From positions 248,001 to 312,000 of the forward strand of contig NZ_FOMH01000006.1 in NCBI RefSeq assembly GCF_900112575.1: 64,000 nt of DNA, in the 5' to 3' direction. Position numbers and translations under genes: made by a program. Below the pieces are notes generated by a model. That model saw only the letters and a list, made by a program, of their open reading frames with translations. It ran no database searches and was not told the origin of the DNA. Of the stretch, positions 43,569-51,024 are shown one piece after another. This DNA comes from Flavobacterium phragmitis. GTDB taxonomy: Bacteria; Bacteroidota; Bacteroidia; Flavobacteriales; Flavobacteriaceae. Position 1 is the stretch's first letter. Every line of letters begins with the position of its first letter.

Positions 43569-45668
43569 TTAGTAATTGAACTGCAATCTGTTATCTTCTA
43601 TTTTTGCATTGTTTTTTAACGCTGGCAATACTCTGCTTGCATCATTTGCACTTTGAGCTTTTACTTTTTCTACATAAGCAGCATGATTAGCAATTGCAGG
43701 AGCTTTTACAGTTTTAGTGTTTTTCACCACATAAACTCCAGTGTTACCTTCAATTGGAGCAGAAACTTTGTTTGCAGCCAAAGCAAATGCATTACCTACA
43801 ACTCTTGGCTCTTGTCCAACTCCACCAGGTAAAACTGGATTATCTAAAGTTACGTCTGTAGCTTGTTGAACTGCAACACCAGCAGCTTTAGCAACAGCTT
43901 CTAGGCTTGATCCAGTCATTTTAGCTTTTAACAATTCTGCTTTTTTCTTGTTTTTCAAGATTGGTTCAACATAAGGTCTTGCCATATCAACAGAAACTAA
44001 ACCTGATTCGTTCTCTCCTTTATATTGAGCGATAACATGTCCAATGTTAGCGATTTCAAAACGTTTTACATCACCTTTATCAGTTTCTTTATCAAAAGCC
44101 CATCTTACGATGTTACGTTGATTTCCTAATGGACCAAATGCCTCATCCATAGCTTTAGCATTTACAACAGGAGCAACTTTTAATCCTAATTCTTTAGCCG
44201 CCGCTGCAAAATCTTTATTAGCAGCATCCATTTCGAATTTAGTTGCCAAAGTAAATACTTTATCAGAAGTAGCTTCAGATGGCTCAATTTTCTGAGCAAT
44301 TGTAGCTAAACGAATTCCGTCTTGTTTGTCAGTAACTTTAATAATATGGAATCCGAAAGGAGTTTCTACTAAACCAACTTTTCCAATTCCGTTATTGAAT
44401 ACAAAATCATTGAATGGTTTTACCATTTGACCTTGACCAAAATATCCTAAATCACCACCTTGTTGTGCAGATGAATCATCAGAACTTGTAAAAGCCAACA
44501 TCATAAAACTATCTGGATTAGCTTGAACTTGAGCTAAAATTTCTTCAGCTTTAGCTTTAGCTTCTTCTTTAGTTCTTTTTTCTTTTTGGTTTGGAGTTTG
44601 AGATCCTTCGTAACCAATTAAAATGTGGCTTGCTTTTGCATTAACTCCAGATTTAAATCCTTGAGATTTAGAAATTGCATAATATCTTCCGTAAACATAT
44701 GGTCCGTAGATTGCACCGGCTGGTAAGCTGAATAATTTATCAGCATCAACTGCTGGCAAAGCATTTTTTGGAACATAAGTAGAATCGTAAGGAACATCAG
44801 AATTTGCGTTTACAAATTCAGCAATGTTTGTTGCGTTTCTAAATCCTGGCAATGTATCATTTTTACCAGTTTTTGCATTGTAAACAACACTTCCTGATAA
44901 CAATGCAGTTAACTTAGCTTTAATTTCAGCCTCATCTTCTTTAGAAGCTTTGTCTTCTACTAAAACATATTGAATTTCACGAGTTGCATCCGCTTTGAAT
45001 TTTTTCTCGTTTTTCTTCATATAATCTACGATATCAGAATCAGAAATTTTCACTTCACTGTCTTTGATAGAAGAATATGTAGCTGCAGCATAAGCAAAGC
45101 TTACTTTGTTAGCTTCCATTTCGTACTTTAATTTTCCTTCACTAGCAGTTGTGTAAAGTCCTGACTTAATTAAAGTATTATAGATTTGAAATTTAGCATT
45201 CAATTCAGCATCTTTCTCTTTTTGAGCGATGAATTCTTTTGCTTCTGGATTTGAGTTGAAATAGTCGTTAAACTTAACTTCATCAAAAATTCCTGCTGCA
45301 TTTAAGAACATTGGGTTTTTACCAATATTTGGATCTGATTTTAAAACCTCAAGTAAGTGTTTTTTACCTACTCTCAATCCTAATTTTTCAAATTGAGTTG
45401 ACAATAAAGCGATTGAAACTTCTTGATCCCAAACTCTGTTTGCAGCTTCAGTGGAAGTTATGCCCTGCCCACTTTTTTCAACATTACTAACTTTAATTCT
45501 AAAGTCTTCAAATGAAATATCTTTTCCGTCGATGCTTCCTACATCTTTTGAACTTTGACTAAATGTTCCCTTACCGATTAAGTCTTGTATTATAAATGCA
45601 AATAATGCAAGTGCAATAACTCCTATCAATAAAGCGGAACGCTGTCTAATTTTTGCTAAAACTGCCAT
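43569..45668 (-). CDS. PpiD-like periplasmic peptidyl-prolyl isomerase/chaperone
   Basis: A 699-residue protein anchored by one N-terminal helix (about 13-29: RSALLIGVIALALFAFIIQ) with the remainder in the periplasm. SurA-N/PpiD-type chaperone segments flank a parvulin rotamase domain (about 345-455: AKASHILIGYEGSQ, then GGDLGYFGQGQMVKPFNDFV and TPFGFHIIKV). By family knowledge it helps outer membrane and secreted proteins fold after leaving the Sec channel. It ends a long minus-strand envelope cluster, 107 nt after the CNNM/CBS gene. Confidence 0.92.
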   Translation of the reverse strand: MAVLAKIRQRSALLIGVIALALFAFIIQDLIGKGTFSQSSKDVGSIDGKDISFEDFRIKVSNVEKSGQGITSTEAANRVWDQEVSIALLSTQFEKLGLRVGKKHLLEVLKSDPNIGKNPMFLNAAGIFDEVKFNDYFNSNPEAKEFIAQKEKDAELNAKFQIYNTLIKSGLYTTASEGKLKYEMEANKVSFAYAAATYSSIKDSEVKISDSDIVDYMKKNEKKFKADATREIQYVLVEDKASKEDEAEIKAKLTALLSGSVVYNAKTGKNDTLPGFRNATNIAEFVNANSDVPYDSTYVPKNALPAVDADKLFSLPAGAIYGPYVYGRYYAISKSQGFKSGVNAKASHILIGYEGSQTPNQKEKRTKEEAKAKAEEILAQVQANPDSFMMLAFTSSDDSSAQQGGDLGYFGQGQMVKPFNDFVFNNGIGKVGLVETPFGFHIIKVTDKQDGIRLATIAQKIEPSEATSDKVFTLATKFEMDAANKDFAAAAKELGLKVAPVVNAKAMDEAFGPLGNQRNIVRWAFDKETDKGDVKRFEIANIGHVIAQYKGENESGLVSVDMARPYVEPILKNKKKAELLKAKMTGSSLEAVAKAAGVAVQQATDVTLDNPVLPGGVGQEPRVVGNAFALAANKVSAPIEGNTGVYVVKNTKTVKAPAIANHAAYVEKVKAQSANDASRVLPALKNNAKIEDNRLQFNY

Positions 45669-45775
45669 TTTATTATCGTTAATTTTATATTCAGTTTGCG
45701 AAAATACAATTATCTAGTTAATAACAATACAACTAGCGTTTTATTTTACACATTTTTTTTTATTAATTTAAAAAA

Positions 45776-47032
45776 TCAATCTTTAATTGTCAATTTGACT
45801 AGTTCTATTTTCTTATTTGACGCCTCTTTTATAAAAAAATGATACTTATCAATTACAATTCTATCTCCTTTTTGCGGTATTTCTTTGGTATGATTCACAA
45901 TAAAACCTCCCAATGTTCCATACGAATCTTCTTCGGGAATCATTAATTTGTAGGTTTCATTCAAATACTCCACATCTAAGCGTGTAGAAAACAAATATTT
46001 ACCTTCGCCTATTTCTTCTTCTATTAATTCTTCGTCAAGATCGTGTTCATCTTCTATTTCTCCAAAAAGTTCTTCTACAATATCTTCAATGGTAATAATC
46101 CCAGAAGTTCCACCATATTCATCTAAAACGACCGCTACATTCTTACGTTTTTTAATTAATAAGTTCAACACATCTTTTATCAAAATGGTTTCTGGAACAA
46201 ATTCCACTGTCATTAAAACCGATTTTATTGTCGATGGTTTTTTAAACAAATCAAACGAATGCACATAACCCACAATATCATCTAAAGAATTCTGGCTTAT
46301 AATGATTTTAGAATATCCTGTTTCAATAAACATTGCTTTAAGATCATCAACAGTATCAAAAAGATCCATGTCAACAATTTCTGTTCGCGGTGTCATAATA
46401 TCTCGTGCCTTCACACCCGAAAATTCTAATGCATTTTGAAAAATTTGAATTTCAGAATCTACTTCTTCATCTTCTTCAACAGTGCTCATCTGCTCCGTAA
46501 TATAGTTTCCGAGTTCAATCCTGCTGAACAAATGAATCTGACTTCCTTCTAACTTAAAAAATTTACTCAACACAAAATCAGCAATCCAGATAAAGAAAGA
46601 AGAGATATAATAAAACAATCTGTAAAACAAATATGCAGGAAGCGCCAAAATTTTGATTAATGAATTGGCGTAGATTTGAAAAAATACTTTCGGAAAAAAT
46701 TCTGAAGTCAATAAAACTATAGAAGCGGCAAGAAGTGTTTGAATGAGAACATCCCACCAATCTGGAACAAACAAACCCAGACGAGTCATCCAATTTAAGA
46801 TTAGATCACCCATAAAAAAACCGTAAATCACCAAAGCCACATTGTTGCCAATCAGCATGGCAGCAATAAATTTGGATGGATTTTCGGTAAGTTTAGTTAA
46901 AATTCGAGACAAGAAATCGTCTTGTTTCTTTTCTATTTCAAGATAAATTTTGTTTGCGGAAATAAAAGCGATTTCCATCCCAGAAAAAAATGCAGCTAGT
47001 ATTAAACATATTATTATAATACTAATTTCCAT
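45776..47032 (-). CDS. CNNM/CBS-domain (CorC/hemolysin-C-like) membrane protein
   Basis: A 418-residue protein: CNNM transmembrane domain with four helices (about 1-180), two CBS domains (about 200-325; ARDIMTPRTEIVDMD and NVAVVLDEYGGTSGIITIED), and a C-terminal CorC/HlyC transporter-associated domain (about 340-415; EEDSYGTLGGFIVN). Family members are linked to Mg2+ or Co2+ export; the older 'hemolysin' name is misleading. GldE of gliding bacteria has the same layout, but gldD is not next to it here, so I do not use that symbol. It follows the 64-residue membrane protein gene by 2 nt. Confidence 0.88.
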   Translation of the reverse strand: MEISIIIICLILAAFFSGMEIAFISANKIYLEIEKKQDDFLSRILTKLTENPSKFIAAMLIGNNVALVIYGFFMGDLILNWMTRLGLFVPDWWDVLIQTLLAASIVLLTSEFFPKVFFQIYANSLIKILALPAYLFYRLFYYISSFFIWIADFVLSKFFKLEGSQIHLFSRIELGNYITEQMSTVEEDEEVDSEIQIFQNALEFSGVKARDIMTPRTEIVDMDLFDTVDDLKAMFIETGYSKIIISQNSLDDIVGYVHSFDLFKKPSTIKSVLMTVEFVPETILIKDVLNLLIKKRKNVAVVLDEYGGTSGIITIEDIVEELFGEIEDEHDLDEELIEEEIGEGKYLFSTRLDVEYLNETYKLMIPEEDSYGTLGGFIVNHTKEIPQKGDRIVIDKYHFFIKEASNKKIELVKLTIKD

Positions 47033-47034
47033 TT

Positions 47035-47229
47035 TTACTGATTTTTGTTTCTATTATTATGTTTATTGATAAATCGCCTTCTAAAGAAAAACATAAAAGC
47101 CGACATTCCTGCAATTACAAAATAGAAAGGATAGCTTTCGTCGCCTTCATTTAATTTCACTATAGCATCGTAAGTAAAAAAAAGTGCTATAATAATGTAA
47201 ACGTATTGTGTATATTTTAAATACCCCAT
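47035..47229 (-). CDS. Small two-helix membrane protein
   Basis: A 64-residue protein with two hydrophobic segments (about 7-20 and 31-49) and a basic tail (FFRRRFINKHNNRNKNQ) that should lie in the cytoplasm. No family recognised. It is tightly packed between lptC (8 nt) and the CNNM gene (2 nt), which argues that it is real and translated. Confidence 0.7.
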   Translation of the reverse strand: MGYLKYTQYVYIIIALFFTYDAIVKLNEGDESYPFYFVIAGMSAFMFFFRRRFINKHNNRNKNQ

Positions 47230-47237
47230 AATCTTAT

Positions 47238-47792
47238 TTATTCTTCATCAGATTCAATTTCACCGCTTATTCGCTGTGAATTAATCACTTTAAAATCTTT
47301 ACTAAAATCTATTCCCTGACCGTGAGAAACACCTTTTGCATCGGTAAGTTTAAATTTTCTCTCCGTATAAAACCATTCGTTTTTCTGATCAAAGTATAAT
47401 TGCTCTGTTTCCAAAACCTGTCCTGCCTCAGAAGTAATTTTGACTTTTCCAATCAAATCAATGATTCCGGTATTTTTATACGAAACGGCATAATTGCCTT
47501 TTATAAAAGTACGTTTTTGTTTTTTATCGTATAAAGTAACATCTATTCCTTTAGGAAATTCTGTAAAAGGAAAATCAAGATTAGCATAGTCCAGCATTTT
47601 AGGACTAATCAAAACACCTGTAATACGACCAGAATCTGTGTACTTAATATTGATTGTATCAGCATCACTGGCAGGAACAAACTCAGAGAAGTTAATTTTC
47701 TGAACTTCTTTAAAATTACTTTCGCATCCAAAAAACAGTGTCACAGCAAAAACTGTGACAACCATTAGACTATATCTCTTTGGTAAATTCAT
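47238..47792 (-). CDS. lptC: LPS export periplasmic protein LptC
   Basis: A 184-residue protein with a lipoprotein-type signal (FFGC, Cys23), which is the Bacteroidota form of LptC. The beta-jellyroll is visible: SGRITGVLISPKMLDYANLD, TLYDKKQKRTFIKGNYAVSY, then IIDLIGKVKITSEAGQVLET and the late GVSHGQGIDFSKDFK. LptC forms part of the periplasmic bridge that carries lipopolysaccharide to the outer membrane. Neighbours are an outer membrane protein upstream and small membrane protein downstream. The match rests on the fold pattern and gene position. Confidence 0.85.
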   Translation of the reverse strand: MNLPKRYSLMVVTVFAVTLFFGCESNFKEVQKINFSEFVPASDADTINIKYTDSGRITGVLISPKMLDYANLDFPFTEFPKGIDVTLYDKKQKRTFIKGNYAVSYKNTGIIDLIGKVKITSEAGQVLETEQLYFDQKNEWFYTERKFKLTDAKGVSHGQGIDFSKDFKVINSQRISGEIESDEE

Positions 47793-47843
47793 TTGCCAAA
47801 TGTAGTAAATTGTAATGAGCTTAAAAAAGATAAAATATGATGT

Positions 47844-49073
47844 TTATTGGAATTTGCTCTTCACAAACCATTTATCGTTGAAAGAGAAACTCAAACTAAA
47901 ATTCACATAGTTTTCTTGTACTAAATTTGAAGAAACGGTACCGCGTTTACCAAATTCAATTCCAAAATTCACATTTGAAAAAGATCCTGGGATAGGAATT
48001 CCTGCCCCAAGTGTCATTCCCACATCTTTAATAGATTCGTTATTTACTATCAAACCTATTTTTTCATATTTAATACCGGCTCTATAGGTAATTCTGCTCA
48101 TATAACTTGTAAAAGAGTTGTAATTAGGAAGATAATATCCTCCAAGAGCAAATTTTGAATAATTTTCGTAACTCACATTATCAGCAGAATTATAGTAATT
48201 TGCTAATTGCCCATCACCTTGGAAAGTCATATTAGCTCCTACCAACCACTTTCTGGCTTCTCCAACTCCTAAACCAATACTTAATTTATTTGGAAGTTTT
48301 AAATTTGTTGAATTAGCTGGATAAGCATAAGGATCTGGATCTCCTTGAACCGATATTACCCTTGTATTATCTGAGCTCAAGTTACTCGCAAAGGAATAGC
48401 TCAAACTAGAAAATATACTCATTTTTTTATAGATTTTTCTTTGATACATGGTTCCAAAGCTAAAAGCCATTCCAGAAATTTCTGAAGTATTTACTTCTGC
48501 AGTACTGTTTTGAACACCTGTTATACTTTCTAAACTTGTCGTTGTGATTTTTCCGAAGTTATATTGTGCATCTGCACCAATATTCCAGTGACGCGTAATT
48601 TTATAACCTAACCCGAAATATACCTTGTTCACCCCACCTTTTCCATCAAGTTGCGAACTTGTAGCTCCTTCTGTAGCGGTATTATCATTAAGAATTTTAT
48701 ATCCTACGGAAGAAACTGGTATTAAACCAAATGAAGCACCAAATTTTCCCATCGGAATTCCTAATGCCAAATAATCAAAAGTAGTACGTTGCGCTTTTTC
48801 TGATTGAGAACTTGTTTTTAAATTAGAAGTTGCAAAAGTTCCCCCAACAGTAAAGGTTGTTTGTATCAAGCTGGCGTAACTAGCAGGGTTTTCTAAATTT
48901 AAATGAATCGTATCCTGCTCCACTGCAACTCCGGCCATTGATCTGTTTTCAAGAGTTCCCTTGAATCTCACATCTCCTATTCCGAAAAAAGAATATGGAG
49001 AAGCTGTACCTTGTTGCGCGAATGAAACGAACGATATAAGCAAACAAGCGCTTATTAATACTTTTTTAATCAT
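47844..49073 (-). CDS. Outer membrane beta-barrel protein, unknown
   Basis: A 409-residue protein with signal peptide (1-19, ending VSFAQ) and a barrel pattern of alternating glycine and aromatic strands, such as YSFFGIGDVRF, GASFGLIPVSSVGYKI, RHWNIGADAQYNFGK, ending FNDKWFVKSKFQ. The start region and size recall FadL/PorV-like barrels, but I cannot assign it. It overlaps coaX by 8 nt and precedes lptC by 51 nt. A role in outer membrane biogenesis or hydrophobic uptake is inferred from context. Confidence 0.75.
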   Translation of the reverse strand: MIKKVLISACLLISFVSFAQQGTASPYSFFGIGDVRFKGTLENRSMAGVAVEQDTIHLNLENPASYASLIQTTFTVGGTFATSNLKTSSQSEKAQRTTFDYLALGIPMGKFGASFGLIPVSSVGYKILNDNTATEGATSSQLDGKGGVNKVYFGLGYKITRHWNIGADAQYNFGKITTTSLESITGVQNSTAEVNTSEISGMAFSFGTMYQRKIYKKMSIFSSLSYSFASNLSSDNTRVISVQGDPDPYAYPANSTNLKLPNKLSIGLGVGEARKWLVGANMTFQGDGQLANYYNSADNVSYENYSKFALGGYYLPNYNSFTSYMSRITYRAGIKYEKIGLIVNNESIKDVGMTLGAGIPIPGSFSNVNFGIEFGKRGTVSSNLVQENYVNFSLSFSFNDKWFVKSKFQ

Positions 49074-49800
49074 TGTCGATTTTATATTGATATGTTTGGT
49101 TCAAACTCTCCAGAAGGAAATTTGAATTGGCAAATATGGTATTTTTTAATCGTTTAGCCAAAAAATCTGCATCGCCTCCCGTTAAAATTATGATAAAATT
49201 TGAAAAGTCCCTGCGATAATCATCGATAAAACCGTCAATCTCATAGACGAAACCGTTGACAACACCAGAGTGCATGGCTTGTGCCGTCGAGTTTCCAATA
49301 TAAGATTCAGGCACTTCTAATGTCAGCAAAGGCAGTTTGGCAGTGTAATTATGCATTGACTCATAACGCAAACGAAGCCCTGGAGAGATTGCTCCTCCTA
49401 AATAATTGTCGTTTTCGTCGATAAAATCGTAGGTAATGCAAGTTCCTGCATCAATAACCAATCGGTTTTGTTTTGGAAATTTCAAAGTGGCTCCCGCCGC
49501 TAGAATCATGCGGTCTATCCCTAAAGTTTTTGGGGTTGCATACTTATTATGGAATGGGAAAACATCTTCGTGTGTAAAAAAATGCACATTGAGTTGATTT
49601 TCGAATGTTAAAAAAGCTTGTTTTTCGATATTCCCAACCGAAGCAACCACCAAATCGGAGCAATTTGGAAACTTTTCTAAAATATTTTTAATTTTTTCTA
49701 CAAGCTCTTTTTTCTCAAAAATGAAATTCTCCAGAGCAGTACTTCCCTCAAAGACAGACGCTTTAATTCGAGTGTTTCCAACATCAACCGTTAAAACCAT
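49066..49800 (-). CDS. coaX: Type III pantothenate kinase
   Basis: A 244-residue cytoplasmic kinase that starts coenzyme A synthesis by phosphorylating pantothenate. Motifs of the ASKHA fold: VLTVDVGNTRIKASVFEG (phosphate 1), TPKTLGIDRMILAAGA, VIDAGTCITYDFID with the catalytic Asp, GGAISPGLRLRYESMHNYTA, and the late ILTGGDADF (adenosine site). Type III kinases need a monovalent cation and resist feedback by CoA. It is the first gene of the envelope cluster and overlaps the outer membrane protein gene by 8 nt. Confidence 0.95.
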   Translation of the reverse strand: MVLTVDVGNTRIKASVFEGSTALENFIFEKKELVEKIKNILEKFPNCSDLVVASVGNIEKQAFLTFENQLNVHFFTHEDVFPFHNKYATPKTLGIDRMILAAGATLKFPKQNRLVIDAGTCITYDFIDENDNYLGGAISPGLRLRYESMHNYTAKLPLLTLEVPESYIGNSTAQAMHSGVVNGFVYEIDGFIDDYRRDFSNFIIILTGGDADFLAKRLKNTIFANSNFLLESLNQTYQYKIDND

Positions 49801-49851
49801 TTTGCATTTTTGTTTTTGCGAAGATACGAATTGATTTTTTTTCTAAAATGT

Positions 49852-49882
49852 TTTGGAGAAACGGAAAATGATTCTATCTTTG
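49852..49882 (+). promoter_or_regulatory. Promoter of tRNA-Phe
   Basis: TTTG (49852-49855) and TATCTTTG (49875-49882) are 19 nt apart, a near-perfect Bacteroidota promoter, and lie 21 nt before the mature tRNA 5' end. Confidence 0.7.
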
Positions 49883-49903
49883 CACCCGCAATACGCACAA
49901 AAC

Positions 49904-49976
49904 GGTACCTTAGCTCAGATGGTAGAGCAATGGACTGAAAATCCATGTGTCCCTGGTTCGATCCCTGGAGGTACCA
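49904..49976 (+). tRNA. tRNA-Phe (anticodon GAA)
   Basis: A 73-nt cloverleaf: acceptor GGTACCT/AGGTACC, D arm GCTC/GAGC, anticodon stem ATGGA/TCCAT with loop CTGAAAA and anticodon GAA at 49937-49939, five-base variable loop, T loop TTCGATC, discriminator A at 49976. The T stem CCTGG/CCTGG pairs except for a central U-U mismatch. CCA is not encoded; CAA follows. A consensus promoter precedes and a terminator follows, so it is a single-gene unit. Confidence 0.95.
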
Positions 49977-49977
49977 C

Positions 49978-50013
49978 AAAACCCGAATAGAAATATTCGG
50001 GTTTTTTGTTTTT
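49978..50013 (+). terminator. Terminator after tRNA-Phe
   Basis: AAAACCCGAATA (49978-49989), loop GAAA, TATTCGGGTTTT (49994-50005) and further T residues. Confidence 0.85.
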
Positions 50014-50033
50014 TAATATTTTTTTGTTTTTTA

Positions 50034-50254
50034 AACCGCAAAGAGGATCAGGTTCAAAAGTTGGGGATTAAGCAAAAAGATTGGATAATCTGAATAAGAA
50101 AAAATGGATCAGGTTCAAAAGTTGGGGATTAATCAAAAAGATTGGATAATCTGAATAAGAAAAAATCTATATTCCTGACTCCTCTGAAAAGAGCGCAAAG
50201 ATTTAGATTTACAAAGGTTCGCAAAGCTTAATTTTTGCGAACCTTTGCGATTTT
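50034..50254. repeat. GCAAAG/CTTTGC intergenic repeat, copy 2, interrupted
   Basis: The element begins AACCGCAAAG (50034-50043) and resumes at GCGCAAAGATTTAGATTTAC, continuing to GGTTCGCAAAG (about 50192-50226), the same units as at 24058-24286. Its end is a perfect 14-bp inverted repeat (50212-50225 and 50234-50247). Between the two parts lies foreign-looking sequence containing a 61-bp tandem duplication, as if inserted. The repeat fills the space between tRNA-Phe and the gene that ends at 50228, and covers that gene's last codons. Confidence 0.65.
50045..50166. repeat. 61-bp tandem duplication
   Basis: Two units, 50045-50105 and 50106-50166, both beginning GGATCAGGTTCAAAAGTTGG and differing at a single base (AAGCAAA versus AATCAAA). 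No spacer lies between them, there is no coding potential, and there is no third copy. Confidence 0.9.
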
Positions 50255-50827
50255 ATTTGGTTTAAAATCTTTGTATAAAGCTTGATCCATTATACTAAAG
50301 ATTTCCTGAATTAAATAAATATTACTATCAGTTGTTTTTATCTCATAAGGATGATTCATTGGAGAATAATACTGCGCTTTCATTTCATCATTACACCTTA
50401 CAACCAATATATATAAAATGGCATGACCATGATCTTTCCTACATCTCTGATAATAACTTTTCTTCTCTAAAATCTCCGAAGCAAACTTTAATTTCTTTTG
50501 ATCTCCTACTAAGAAATTTACTTCTTTGCTTAATTTTTCCGTTTTCAATATAGCACTAAAGTTTTTATCAAAATCGACAATTAAAAACTGACCTCTTTCA
50601 TGCCCTTCCTGCCATTTATAAAGCAACACTCCATTTTTTATTTTAACAAAATTGGCAAATTCACTTTTATAATAAATTGAATCTTTTCTCATATCAATAT
50701 ACTGCCACTGCAAAACTTCTGAAGCAATGGGAACTGCTAAACATTCACTTTCACCAGAAACATTTACTTTCTGGCTTTGACAAACTACAAAACTCAAAAA
50801 AAGAATTAATCCAAAAATCTGCTTCAT
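50228..50827 (-). CDS. Secreted protein of unknown function
   Basis: Start at ATG 50827 (199 residues, MKQIFGLILFLSFVVCQSQ), giving a signal peptide with a possible lipidation or cleavage site at VVCQSQ; an ATG 10 codons upstream is unlikely. The mature part is beta-rich (YIDMRKDSIYYKSEFANFVK, FLIVDFDKNFSAILK) with a Cys-containing YYQRCRKDHGHAILYILVVRC. I recognise no family. The last codons (FKPNKIAKVRKN) run into the right arm of the inverted repeat at 50212-50247, and the stop lies in its loop, so the original C-terminus may have been replaced. Confidence 0.6.
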   Translation of the reverse strand: MKQIFGLILFLSFVVCQSQKVNVSGESECLAVPIASEVLQWQYIDMRKDSIYYKSEFANFVKIKNGVLLYKWQEGHERGQFLIVDFDKNFSAILKTEKLSKEVNFLVGDQKKLKFASEILEKKSYYQRCRKDHGHAILYILVVRCNDEMKAQYYSPMNHPYEIKTTDSNIYLIQEIFSIMDQALYKDFKPNKIAKVRKN

Positions 50828-50941
50828 ATAATTATGTTTGACAAAAATAGATTTCAAATATAAAGATTCCTTTACTTTTAAAATTCAGCAAAAACCTCAA
50901 TTCAAAATGTCAACAAATAATTAGTTTTTGTTAAAAAAGTA

Positions 50942-50973
50942 TTGACTGAATAAAAAAATATCTTCTATATTCG
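50942..50973 (+). promoter_or_regulatory. Possible promoter of the MHS transporter gene
   Basis: TTG (50942-50944) and TATATTCG (50966-50973; one mismatch to TAnnTTTG) are 21 nt apart. ATG is at 51025. Confidence 0.35.
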
Positions 50974-51024
50974 TAAAACTATAATTTTATCTTTCATTTA
51001 CTAATAAGATTCCAAAGCAGTTTT

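Noticed and set aside
49791..49979. Minus-strand reading frame of 62 codons over the tRNA
   Set aside because: It lies opposite tRNA-Phe and its promoter and has no protein-like features.
50045..50166. CRISPR-like array
   Set aside because: Only two directly joined 61-bp units, no spacers and no cas genes; it is a plain tandem duplication.
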